Notes: generated by a model not told the origin, from the letters alone. A stretch of 7,008 bases of DNA from Betaproteobacteria bacterium (GCA_005882155.1 VBCQ01000300.1:1-7008), one strand, 5' to 3'. Positions 1-6,032 are shown, counted from the stretch's first letter. Made by a program: numbers and translations.

Positions 1-332
1 CCGCGGTCGAGGTTGTCGCGATACGGGCTTTGTTGTGTGCGCGAATGCAGCCACGCATTGGTCGCGGCCAGCACGCGCTCGACAGAGCGCTTGACCGACC
101 ACGCTTCCGAGGTGCAGTAGTAGTCGTCGAGCAAGCCCATCACGGCGAACTCGCTCGCCACCTGGCTCACGTCGCTGCTGCCGATACCGTCGGCCAGCGC
201 GATGGCGATGCCCTTGGTGCGCAGCAGCGGCTCGCTCGGCTGCGCGACGCCGTGAAAGTCTTGATTGACCGCCTTGCGTCCCTTGTCGGAATGCTGACCG
301 ACCGAGATCCTCAAGGCAGAAGTCATGTGCAT
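1..332 (-). CDS. PP2C-type protein phosphatase/kinase, N-terminal part (runs off left edge)
   Basis: Open frame of about 110 codons that leaves the window at its left end; only the N-terminus is seen. It carries PP2C signatures: NQD at about residues 22-24 (metal-binding Asp, counted from the first ATG) and ADGIGSSD further on, matching the metal-binding DG motif of PP2C Ser/Thr phosphatases. The whole stretch resembles the start of the bifunctional PP2C phosphatase/protein kinase found beside nitrate/nitrite transporters in Burkholderiales; the kinase half would lie outside. Two in-frame ATGs are possible, at 332 and 326. I chose 332 because a GAGGCGG sequence sits 7 nt upstream. It follows the transporter gene by 49 nt and is probably cotranscribed with it. 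Substrate unknown. Confidence 0.8.
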   Translation of the reverse strand, partial: MHMTSALRISVGQHSDKGRKAVNQDFHGVAQPSEPLLRTKGIAIALADGIGSSDVSQVASEFAVMGLLDDYYCTSEAWSVKRSVERVLAATNAWLHSRTQQSPYRDNLDR

Positions 333-381
333 GCCGCAACCGCCTCGTGCGTGTGCGAGGCTCTTCAGGGTCGGCCGGCGT

Positions 382-1236
382 TCAGCTCAACGCGCGCTTG
401 ACCGACGCGGTGCTCACCGGCGCGTCATGCAGCGAGCGCTTCGGCGCGGTTCGCACATGCGTCGCATAAAGCGTGAGGCCGGTGAATGTCAAACCTCCCA
501 CCAGGTTGCCGAGCACCGTCGGGATCTCGTTCCAGATCATGTAGTCCATGATCGAGAAGTTGCCGCCCATCAGCAGCCCCGACGGGAACAAGAACATGTT
601 GACGACGGAGTGCTCGAAGACCATCGCGAAGAAGACCATGATGGGCATCCACATCGCGACGACCTTGCCGGTGACCGAGGTCGAGATCATGGCGCCGACG
701 ACGCCGGTGGAGACCATCCAGTTGCAAAGCATGCCGCGCACGAACAGCGTCAGCATGCCGGCCGCGCCGTAGTGCGCGTAGCCGAGCGTTCGGGCTTCAC
801 CGATGCCGGCGATCACCTTGCCGACTTTGTCGGGCGCGGTCGAGAAGCCGAAGGTGAAGACGATCGCCATCAGAAATGCGACGGTGAAGGCACCCGCGAA
901 ATTGCCGACGAAGACGAGGAACCAGTTTCTGAGCACGCCGCGCAGCGTGACGCCGGGCCGCTTGTCGATCAGCGCGAGCGGCGTCAACACGAAAACGCCG
1001 GTCAGCAAATCGAAGCCCAGCAGATAGAGCATGCAAAAGCCGACAGGGAACAGCGCCGCGCCGATGATCGGATAGCCCGTTTGAACATTGACCGACACCG
1101 CAAACACCGCGGCCAACGCGAGGATCGCGCCCGCCATGTAAGCCCGGATGACGGTGTCGCGCGTGGCCATGAAGACCTTGGATTCGCCAGCGTCGACCAT
1201 CTTGGTGACGAATTCAGAAGGAGCCAGGTAAGCCAT
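382..1236 (-). CDS. Formate/nitrite transporter (FNT, FocA/NirC) family channel
   Basis: A 284-residue integral inner-membrane protein, the usual FNT length, with six hydrophobic segments. Members are pentameric channels for small monovalent anions such as formate or nitrite. FNT landmarks are visible: GMLCNWMV at about residues 168-175, and FEHSVVNMF with His209 and Asn213, the His corresponding to the central pore histidine of FocA/NirC. The start ATG at 1236 has GAGGA five nt upstream; an in-frame extension to 1458 is open but lacks hydrophobic or family character. The downstream PP2C-like gene suggests nitrite uptake in nitrate assimilation rather than formate export, but the sequence does not fix the substrate. 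It lies 253 nt beyond rtcB and probably has its own promoter. Confidence 0.93.
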   Translation of the reverse strand: MAYLAPSEFVTKMVDAGESKVFMATRDTVIRAYMAGAILALAAVFAVSVNVQTGYPIIGAALFPVGFCMLYLLGFDLLTGVFVLTPLALIDKRPGVTLRGVLRNWFLVFVGNFAGAFTVAFLMAIVFTFGFSTAPDKVGKVIAGIGEARTLGYAHYGAAGMLTLFVRGMLCNWMVSTGVVGAMISTSVTGKVVAMWMPIMVFFAMVFEHSVVNMFLFPSGLLMGGNFSIMDYMIWNEIPTVLGNLVGGLTFTGLTLYATHVRTAPKRSLHDAPVSTASVKRALS

Positions 1237-1256
1237 TTCAATCCTCGAGATGTGCA

Positions 1257-1274
1257 GCGCCGCTGCGCCGGCGC
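1257..1274 (-). promoter_or_regulatory. GC-rich hairpin just upstream of the transporter gene
   Basis: Perfect 6-bp stem GCGCCG/CGGCGC (minus strand) with hexaloop GCGCAG, ending about 10 nt before the GAGGA ribosome binding site of the transporter. It could affect translation or be part of a leader structure. No T-run follows, so it is not an intrinsic terminator. Function inferred only from position. Confidence 0.4.
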
Positions 1275-1355
1275 GGTGGTCCAGGTGTGCACCGGCATTT
1301 CGCAAGATGCGGGCCAGATGCACGCGACTGGGCCGAAACAGGGAATCGTGGTGCA

Positions 1356-1373
1356 GTGCGCAGATTTGCGCAC
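1356..1373. repeat. Perfect 7-bp inverted repeat in the rtcB/transporter gap
   Basis: GTGCGCA, four-base spacer, TGCGCAC. It lies in the 253-nt non-coding gap between the rtcB stop and the transporter start. It may be an operator half-site pair or a weak RNA hairpin; there is no T-run. With the hairpin at 1257-1274 it gives the transporter leader two stem-loops. I see no FNR box and no clear sigma-70 promoter in this gap. Confidence 0.4.
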
Positions 1374-1489
1374 CGCGCTGATGCGATTTCGCTGTGCCGG
1401 CACACGCGATGCACCAGCATTGCTGAACGACGTCGACTCTTGGTGCGTTGCGCCACATGGGTCTTCAGCGACCGAGCCTTTCGAGCCAC

Positions 1490-2707
1490 TCAGCCCTTCA
1501 CGCACACCACCTGCTTCAGCGTGTGCACCACCTCCACCAGATCACGCTGCGCATCCATCACCGCGTCGATGTCCTTGTAAGCGGCCGGCGTTTCGTCGAT
1601 CACGTCCTTGTCCTTGCGGCATTCGACGCCTTCGGTCGCGGCGCGGTGGTCGGCGAGCGTGAAGCGGCGCTTGGCTTCGCCGCGACTCATCGCGCGGCCG
1701 GCGCCGTGCGAGCAGCTCTCGAACGACTCGGCGTTGCCCTTGCCGCGCACGATGTAGCTGCGCGCGCCCATGCTGCCGGGGATGATGCCGAGCTGCCCCG
1801 CCTTCGCGCTGACCGCGCCCTTGCGCGTCACGTAAACGTCTTCCCCGAAGTGGTGTTCTTGCTGCACGTAGTTGTGGTGGCAATTCACCGCCTCTATGTG
1901 GCTCTGGAAGTTCTTGTGGATCACTGCCTTCGCGGCCTCGATCACGCGCTTCATCATCACCTCGCGGTTGATGGCCGCGAACTTCTGTGCCCAGCCGACC
2001 GCGCGCACGTAGTCGACGAAGTAGCGGCTGCCTTCCTCGAAATAGGCCAAGTCGCGGTCGGGCAGATTCACGTTGTTGCGCATCGCGTCTTGCTTGGCGA
2101 GCTCGATGAACATCGTGCCGATCGCGTTGCCGACGCCGCGCGATCCCGAGTGCAGCATGAACCAGACGAAGCCCGCTTCGTCGAGGCAGACCTCGATGAA
2201 GTGGTTGCCGGTGCCGAGCGTGCCGAGATGCTGGATGTTGTTGGTCTTCGCGAGTTTCGGGAAGTCGCGGCACAGCTCGGTGAACTCCGGCTCGAGCTGC
2301 GCCCACGCCGTGTTGACCGAGCCTGGCGCTTTCTGCCAGGCCCCCGGATCGCGCGCGCCAGGCGCACGGCCATGCGGCACCGCGCGCTCGATCGCCGAAC
2401 GCAGCGGCGCCAGGTTGTCCGGCAGGTCCTCGGCGCGCAGCGTCGTCTTCGCGGCCATCATTCCGCAGCCGATGTCCACGCCCACGGCCGCCGGGATGAT
2501 GGCCTTGAGTGTCGGGATCACCGAGCCGACGGTCGCGCCAATGCCGAAGTGCACATCGGGCATCGCCGCAATGTGCTTGAAGATGATCGGCAGGCGCGCC
2601 GCGTTGGTCAGCTGACGCTTGGCCTCGTCCTCGATCGGCACGCCGCGCGTCCACATCTTCACCGGCACGCCGCCGGGCACGTCTTCGTGGATGTAGTTGG
2701 GTTCCAT
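1490..2707 (-). CDS. rtcB: RNA-splicing ligase RtcB
   Basis: A 405-residue protein, the normal bacterial RtcB length (E. coli about 408). RtcB is a GTP- and Mn2+-dependent ligase joining RNA 2',3'-cyclic phosphate or 3'-phosphate ends to 5'-OH ends, via an enzyme-guanylate on His. The active-site blocks are intact: GVDIGCGM (Asp78, Cys81), LGTLGTGNHFIEV (Asn168, His169), HSGSRGVGN (His186), CHHNYVQQEHH (His277/278), GSMGARSYIVRG, and SCSHGAGR with His334 as the expected guanylated residue. ATG at 2707 is preceded by AAGGAGA at good spacing; the open N-terminal extension to 2824 overlaps the upstream gene and is rejected. It is the last gene of a slipin-protease-rtcB set, 113 nt behind the protease. 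No rtcA follows. Likely role: reseal RNAs cut by ribonucleases, tRNAs above all. Confidence 0.98.
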   Translation of the reverse strand: MEPNYIHEDVPGGVPVKMWTRGVPIEDEAKRQLTNAARLPIIFKHIAAMPDVHFGIGATVGSVIPTLKAIIPAAVGVDIGCGMMAAKTTLRAEDLPDNLAPLRSAIERAVPHGRAPGARDPGAWQKAPGSVNTAWAQLEPEFTELCRDFPKLAKTNNIQHLGTLGTGNHFIEVCLDEAGFVWFMLHSGSRGVGNAIGTMFIELAKQDAMRNNVNLPDRDLAYFEEGSRYFVDYVRAVGWAQKFAAINREVMMKRVIEAAKAVIHKNFQSHIEAVNCHHNYVQQEHHFGEDVYVTRKGAVSAKAGQLGIIPGSMGARSYIVRGKGNAESFESCSHGAGRAMSRGEAKRRFTLADHRAATEGVECRKDKDVIDETPAAYKDIDAVMDAQRDLVEVVHTLKQVVCVKG

Positions 2708-2820
2708 GATGAGTTCTCCTTGCACGGAAGGCGCCGTCACGCGTGGCGTTTCAGCGGCAATTGAATGTTGCACCGAGCGATTTTCGAGCGCGCTTTCAAA
2801 GCAGCGCCAGCAGCCGGCAT

Positions 2821-3717
2821 TCATCCGCGCTCAAGCCGCGCCTGCGCTTCCCAGATGTTGGCGATCTCGTTGCTGTGCGCATGCACCTCATCGAAGTCGG
2901 TCGTCGCCTTTTGGCCCATCTCGCTGTAGCACGCATTCAGCTGCAGCAGCAAGGCGTTCACATCGGCGGGCATGCGCTCGGCATCCAGACCGATCTTGAC
3001 TGCTTCGTCGAGCAGGATCGGGTAGCTGTGCGACGGGTACTTGCTGTTCAGCGCCGTCGAGATCGCTTCTGCCTTCGCCTCGTCAGCGATGTGGTAGGCC
3101 AGCAGCTCGCGACACAGCATGATCGACAACGACTCGGCCCGGTCCACTGCGCCGATCACCAGCGGGTGCACATACTGGAACAGCGACTTGTACGCGTTCT
3201 CCGGCATGTCCTCGCCCTGTTGCCCGCGCCACAGACGGATCACCCGCTGCAGCTCGTTCAAGCTGACGCTGACGCGATCGTTGTCGCGATCCACAGGTGA
3301 GAGAGCGTGGTTGAGCGACGTGTCCACAGCAGTCAGGTATGCCGTTGGTCCCATTTGGATGCCGTCGGCGCCGAGCGCGACCATTGTCGCAGCCGAAGCG
3401 CATTCGAGCGGCACCAGGGCCACCAGCCGATCGCAATGCTGGCGCAGCAAGTTGACCAGACGCAACGCCACCTGGCCGCTGCCGCCATCCGACTTGAGGA
3501 ACAAGTAGATCGTCTCGTGATGGCCGAGCCGGTCGAGCACGTGGTACAGCGCCACCACGTCGGAGTGGCACACCGAACCGCGTGAGCCGTTCCAGTAGGC
3601 GACCAGCGGGCCGCCAAGGCGCTCGGCCAATTGGCCGATCAACGCCTGCGTCTTGCTGAATAGCACCGGCGGTTGCTTGACCTTGATCTCGATCACCGGT
3701 AGTTGTTCGTTCTTCAT
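2821..3717 (-). CDS. ClpP/crotonase-fold serine protease homologue (SDH-proteinase type)
   Basis: A 298-residue protein without a signal peptide or clear membrane segment. It has Clp-fold protease features: SDGGSGQ at about residues 76-82 (oxyanion-hole glycines), CASAATMVALGAD with Ser108 as candidate nucleophile, followed by MGPTAYLTAVD, and KYPSHSYPI with His230 as a candidate second catalytic residue, the latter like the HDYPI block of SDH/SppA-like proteinases. Start ATG at 3717 has AAGGA about 10 nt upstream. It lies between a slipin gene (62 nt upstream) and rtcB (113 nt downstream). Known stomatin-partner proteases in archaea cleave the stomatin encoded beside them, so the adjacent slipin is the obvious candidate substrate; this is inferred by analogy. 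Activity is not proven by sequence. Confidence 0.8.
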   Translation of the reverse strand: MKNEQLPVIEIKVKQPPVLFSKTQALIGQLAERLGGPLVAYWNGSRGSVCHSDVVALYHVLDRLGHHETIYLFLKSDGGSGQVALRLVNLLRQHCDRLVALVPLECASAATMVALGADGIQMGPTAYLTAVDTSLNHALSPVDRDNDRVSVSLNELQRVIRLWRGQQGEDMPENAYKSLFQYVHPLVIGAVDRAESLSIMLCRELLAYHIADEAKAEAISTALNSKYPSHSYPILLDEAVKIGLDAERMPADVNALLLQLNACYSEMGQKATTDFDEVHAHSNEIANIWEAQARLERG

Positions 3718-3742
3718 GATGCTGTTGTCCTTGTTGAGTGGG

Positions 3743-3773
3743 CCCTGTCCGCGTCATGACAACGCGAACAGGG
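3743..3773 (-). promoter_or_regulatory. Intercistronic stem-loop between slipin and protease genes
   Basis: An 11-bp stem (minus strand arms CCCTGTTCGCG and CGCGGACAGGG, with one G-U pair in RNA) and a 9-nt loop, filling much of the 62-nt gap. It lacks a T-run, so it is better explained as an mRNA-stabilising or processing element that could set different levels of slipin and protease than as a full terminator. Confidence 0.55.
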
Positions 3774-3779
3774 GTGTGC

Positions 3780-4916
3780 TCAACGAAGCTTCACGAGTCC
3801 ATTGAGCACCTGGTCGAGACCTCCGAACACGGAGATCTTGTCGATGCGCTCGGCCACGCGTTCCAGCGTCTCGAGCTCCTTCAGACGCAGGGCGACGGGG
3901 TTGTCCTCCATCACCTTGGCCGTGTTCAGCAGCGAACGCGTCGCAGCCGTTTCTTCACGCCGACGGATCACGTTGGCCTCGGCCGACTTCCCGGCCTCGA
4001 CCACCTGGGCGAGGATGGTCTTCATCTCGCCCGGCAGCACGATGTCCTTCACGCCCACGCCGTCGAGTGCCAGACCGTAGTCCGACAGCTTGGCGCGCAC
4101 CTGGGCGGTCACGACCTCGTCGATCACCGTCTTGTTCTCCAGCAGCTCATCGAGCGAGCGCGTGCCGACCGCCGCACGCAAGCCGAACTGCAGCTCGCGG
4201 TACAGGTGGTCCGCGGGCTTCTGCAATTGCGTGTAGGCCGCGAGCACATCGGTGAAGCGCCAGGTGGCCGACAGGTTCAGCCGCAGCGCGACCTTGTCGC
4301 GCGTGAGGATCTCCTGGCCGGTCACTTCGAGCGCCTGCAGCCGCAGGTCGACGGCTTCGACCGCGACATTGCGGTTGAACTTCCAGAACGCGTACGAACC
4401 GGCGGCGAGCAAACGCTCGACCTTGCCGTCGATCCACAGGATGCCGGCGCCGTGCTCGCTCACCTGCACCTGCAGCACGCCGGCGAGGCCGGCGACTGCG
4501 CGCTGGCGCAGCTGCGTCTGCACGAGGCGCGCGACCACCGGCGCCGGCACTTCGGCCGACGCGGCGATGTCGATCACCTCGACCTTCACGTCGACCAAGC
4601 CCCTCCAGTACAGGCGCCGGGTCGCCGGTGCGAGCACCTCGACGAGCACGCCGTTCTCGGAACGGAGGCCGACCTGCGTTTCGCTGAGCTCGACACGCAC
4701 GAACTCGGCGGCAACCACGTCCGGCTCCTTGGCCATCAGGTAGTCGGCCAAGCCGTGCGTGAACGCCGGCTGCTCGAGCGCGAAGAGCTCGACGCGCAGG
4801 GCGTCGAATCCGTCGAACAGCCAGTGCGCGCCGGGTTGCAGCACGCGCTCGAAATCGCCATTGCGCAGCAGGATGCCGCGCTCGTTCTTCTTCACAGTGA
4901 CACGCTTGATGTTCAT
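3780..4916 (-). CDS. Slipin / SPFH (band 7) family protein with internal repeats
   Basis: A 378-residue protein whose second half is an SPFH/band-7 domain: about residues 185-310 (VEAVDLRLQALEVTGQEILTRDKVALRL, then RELQFGLRAAVGTRSLDELLENK), then a charged, probably coiled-coil tail (about 305-360). SPFH proteins form membrane-associated oligomers. No N-terminal membrane hairpin like that of stomatin is visible. Instead the pattern of the first 46 residues (ERGILLRNGDFERVLQPGAHWLF) recurs at about 81-117 (SENGVLVEVLAPATRRLYW) and 151-190 (EHGAGILWIDGKVERLLAAGSYAFW). ATG at 4916 has AAGGAG six nt upstream. It heads the slipin-protease-rtcB set; band-7 proteins are known neighbours of RtcB repair operons. 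Exact job unknown. Confidence 0.87.
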   Translation of the reverse strand: MNIKRVTVKKNERGILLRNGDFERVLQPGAHWLFDGFDALRVELFALEQPAFTHGLADYLMAKEPDVVAAEFVRVELSETQVGLRSENGVLVEVLAPATRRLYWRGLVDVKVEVIDIAASAEVPAPVVARLVQTQLRQRAVAGLAGVLQVQVSEHGAGILWIDGKVERLLAAGSYAFWKFNRNVAVEAVDLRLQALEVTGQEILTRDKVALRLNLSATWRFTDVLAAYTQLQKPADHLYRELQFGLRAAVGTRSLDELLENKTVIDEVVTAQVRAKLSDYGLALDGVGVKDIVLPGEMKTILAQVVEAGKSAEANVIRRREETAATRSLLNTAKVMEDNPVALRLKELETLERVAERIDKISVFGGLDQVLNGLVKLR

Positions 4917-5014
4917 GGGGTTCTCCTTCTTGTCTTGCGTGTGTTCAAACAGGTGCCGTTACAGCAACGGCCGCGGACGTCGAATGCCTGGGCCGGGGTA
5001 TCACGGTGCGCGTC

Positions 5015-5029
5015 GACGATCTGATCGTC
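5015..5029. promoter_or_regulatory. 15-bp perfect palindrome, operator-like
   Basis: GACGATC, one central base, GATCGTC, about 100 nt upstream of the slipin ATG. The symmetry and place suit a dimeric regulator, but I cannot name one. It could also fold as a hairpin only with an unfavourably small loop, so DNA binding is the likelier role if it has one. Confidence 0.4.
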
Positions 5030-5102
5030 CCGGCTGGCCGTGGACACGAAGCCCCGCGTGCTCGACGCACGAGCGGCCGCCGCTGATGAGCGTCGGGTGT
5101 CA

Positions 5103-5153
5103 CGCCTTGCGGCGATTCACCTTCGGCTCACGTTCGGCGGTGGTCTTGCGACC
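5103..5153 (-). other. Two GCAA-tetraloop hairpins downstream of tRNA-Ile
   Basis: On the minus strand, GGTC GCAA GACC (5142-5153) and CGCC GCAA GGCG (5103-5114) are both perfect 4-bp stems closed by GNRA tetraloops. They follow the tRNA-Ile 3' end by about 5 and 45 nt. They may mark a structured 3' trailer of the tRNA transcript or a leader of the slipin mRNA. Confidence 0.4.
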
Positions 5154-5158
5154 GTTCT

Positions 5159-5232
5159 TGGAGTTGGAGCGGGAATCGAACCCGCGACCGACGCGTTATC
5201 AGCGCGTTGCTCTACCCTCTGAGCTAGCCAAC
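5159..5232 (-). tRNA. tRNA-Ile (GAT), last of the array, with a shortened acceptor stem
   Basis: D-arm GCTC/GAGC, anticodon arm ACGCG/CGCGT with loop CTGATAA (anticodon GAT, codons AUC/AUU), T-arm GCGGG/CCCGC with loop TTCGATT: all canonical. The acceptor is odd. Placing CCA at 5161-5159 leaves only six acceptor bases a side (GTTGGC against TCCAAC), with a C-T mismatch next to the D-arm. Allowing seven bases gives mismatches at 1-72 and 7-66 and no correctly placed CCA. The gene begins two nt after the CCA of the preceding tRNA-like element. It may be a decaying tRNA or one poorly charged. Confidence 0.8.
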
Positions 5233-5234
5233 GT

Positions 5235-5317
5235 TGGCGGTGAAGCCGGGAGTCGAACCCGGATCCTTGCGGGAAATCCGATTCATCACCCAATCGATCG
5301 CTTCCGGTGGCGCGGCA
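5235..5317 (-). pseudogene. Class II (Ser-like) tRNA relic or non-canonical tRNA-like RNA
   Basis: The 3' portion is tRNA-like and intact: T-arm CCGGG/CCCGG with loop TTCGACT (5262-5246), acceptor strand CTTCACC, G73 and encoded CCA (5237-5235). Upstream is a possible long variable arm (TCC, loop CGCAA, GGA) and a possible anticodon arm CGATT/AATCG (5296-5279), but its loop has eight bases and no proper T33-anticodon arrangement. A D-arm-like CGC/GCG hairpin with GG in its loop precedes this. No 5' acceptor strand pairs with CTTCACC at the expected distance. GGTGATG at 5290-5284 does pair (6 of 7), which would give a D-armless 56-nt molecule. G73 plus a long variable arm suggest tRNA-Ser ancestry. 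Confidence 0.5.
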
Positions 5318-5358
5318 TGTGCGATGACGACGGGCTACGCCCAGCCATCGCACACCGG
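5318..5358 (-). other. Stable imperfect hairpin in the tRNA-like region
   Basis: Perfect 9-bp arms TGTGCGATG and CATCGCACA (5354-5346 and 5326-5318) enclose a second small hairpin GGGC GTA GCCC. Outer CCGG sequences at 5355-5358 and 5304-5307 can extend the helix after a bulge. It sits immediately 5' of the tRNA-like element. It may be part of a structured non-coding RNA or the wreck of another tRNA. Confidence 0.5.
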
Positions 5359-5359
5359 C

Positions 5360-5375
5360 GGGGTTCACGAACCCC
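5360..5375 (-). other. T-arm-like hairpin (possible tRNA remnant)
   Basis: GGGGTTCGTGAACCCC on the minus strand, preceded by AGGTC, a common tRNA variable-loop sequence. It recalls a T-arm but the loop lacks the conserved A58, and no acceptor strand or CCA follows. Upstream, GTGA...TCAC could be a relic anticodon stem. Best read as a degraded tRNA 3' part. Confidence 0.35.
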
Positions 5376-5413
5376 TGACCTGTGAGCGTTTGCGTTTCAC
5401 GACAGATTCTTTG

Positions 5414-5440
5414 GCGCCTGAGCCTCGTCAGCTCAGGCGC
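5414..5440 (-). terminator. Strong stem-loop overlapping the HNH stop codon
   Basis: Perfect 10-bp stem GCGCCTGAGC/GCTCAGGCGC with a 7-nt loop TGACGAG; the TGA stop of the HNH gene is the first three loop bases. No T-run follows on either strand, so it is terminator-like but may instead protect the 3' end of the mRNA or be a processing site between the HNH message and the downstream tRNAs. Confidence 0.5.
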
Positions 5441-5934
5441 GATCCCTTCGGCAGGCGCGCGGCCAGCCACTCATGCACGTCGGTGCGGATGTGCCGGCCT
5501 TCGAGCAGAAAGTCCTCGAAGCGGCTCGGCACATACGGCAGGTACACGAGCGGCATGCCCGCTTCCTCCGGCGTGCGGTCGGCCTTGCGGCCGTTGCACA
5601 CACCGCAGGCGGTGACCAGGTTCATCCAGGTCCAGCGGCCGCCGCGCGACTCCGGCACGATGTGTTCGCACTGCAGCTCGCGCTCGCCGAAGCGTTGAGC
5701 GCAGTACGCGCAGGTCATGCGGTCGCGACGGAAGAGCTTGCCCTTGCTGAAGGCCGGCACCACGTCGAACAGATTGACCCGCGACGCACCGTGCAGCGCG
5801 ATGATCGGACCCTCGCCGTCGACCCACGCCACCGAGTCCGTCGCCACGTGCAGCGCCGCATGCTCGAGCGAGATCCACGCCTGCGGCGTGCCCTGGATGT
5901 CGAGTTGCAGCACGTGGCTGTGGTGGTGGTGCAT
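5428..5934 (-). CDS. HNH endonuclease embedded in the tRNA array
   Basis: A 168-residue protein with a complete HNH/beta-beta-alpha-metal nuclease core: CAYC (Cys75, Cys78), CEHIVPESRGGRWTWMN (His91 as general base, Asn105), then CGVCNGRK (Cys110, Cys113, Asn114, Lys117). The four cysteines should bind a structural zinc. The N-terminal 70 residues have no motif I recognise beyond an unusual HHHH after the start Met. ATG at 5934 has AAGGAGG six nt upstream; a longer open frame to 6492 only reads through tRNA genes and is rejected. It splits the tRNA array, is read in the same direction, and is bracketed by stem-loops. HNH proteins cut DNA in mobile-element, phage, restriction or repair roles; target unknown. 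It may be a mobile passenger or a partner of the repair genes. Confidence 0.88.
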   Translation of the reverse strand: MHHHHSHVLQLDIQGTPQAWISLEHAALHVATDSVAWVDGEGPIIALHGASRVNLFDVVPAFSKGKLFRRDRMTCAYCAQRFGERELQCEHIVPESRGGRWTWMNLVTACGVCNGRKADRTPEEAGMPLVYLPYVPSRFEDFLLEGRHIRTDVHEWLAARLPKGSRLS

Positions 5935-5951
5935 GGGTGGCCTCCTTTGGC

Positions 5952-5985
5952 GTCCGCGTAACTTCGCTTCGCGAAGTGAGCGGAC
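5952..5985 (-). promoter_or_regulatory. Long stem-loop in the HNH leader
   Basis: Outer 6-bp stem GTCCGC/GCGGAC, small internal loop (TCA/TTA region), and inner 7-bp stem ACTTCGC/GCGAAGT with a GAA triloop. It ends 17 nt upstream of the HNH start codon, just before the ribosome binding site. It may separate the tRNA precursor from the HNH message or control translation. Confidence 0.5.
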
Positions 5986-6032
5986 TCCCGCTTCGCGACG
6001 CGGCCGGATGGTGGGGTGAATGAATAGGTGAA

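Larger units (their letters stand above)
4917..5158 (-). other. Non-coding leader between tRNA-Ile and the slipin operon
   Basis: 242 nt without a credible gene. It holds two GCAA-tetraloop hairpins near the tRNA end and a 15-bp palindrome, listed separately. A smaller alternative hairpin occurs at 5057-5071 (CGTGC/GCACG). I looked for a sigma-54 promoter, expected if an RtcR-type activator controls the operon, and found none with proper -24/-12 spacing; the nearest sequence (GGCAC, four bases, TTGAA, near 4940-4960) has the wrong spacing and lacks the -12 GC. No strong sigma-70 promoter is evident, so read-through from the tRNA array is possible. Confidence 0.6.

Noticed and set aside
1237..1458. 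Upstream in-frame extension of the transporter gene
   Set aside because: The extra residues are not hydrophobic or FNT-like, and the internal ATG at 1236 has a clear GAGGA site and starts a family-typical N-terminus.
325..1662. Long plus-strand open frame of 445 codons
   Set aside because: It is antisense to the transporter and the rtcB 3' end, is low-complexity in Arg/His/Glu, and is a GC-rich shadow of real minus-strand genes.
4935..4962. Sigma-54 promoter (RtcR-type) before the slipin gene
   Set aside because: GGCAC and TTGAA are four bases apart instead of five and the -12 GC is missing. A similar wrong-spaced TGGCGC/TTGAA lies upstream of rtcB (about 2790-2810). Neither meets the -24/-12 rule.
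3738..5024. Plus-strand open frame of 428 codons
   Set aside because: Exact shadow of the slipin gene; rich in Leu/His/Arg without any domain and without a good ribosome binding site.
5235..5375. CRISPR-like or mobile-element repeats in the tRNA region
   Set aside because: Repeated strings here are the conserved T-arm and stem sequences of tRNAs; no regular repeat-spacer pattern, transposase or terminal inverted repeats are seen.
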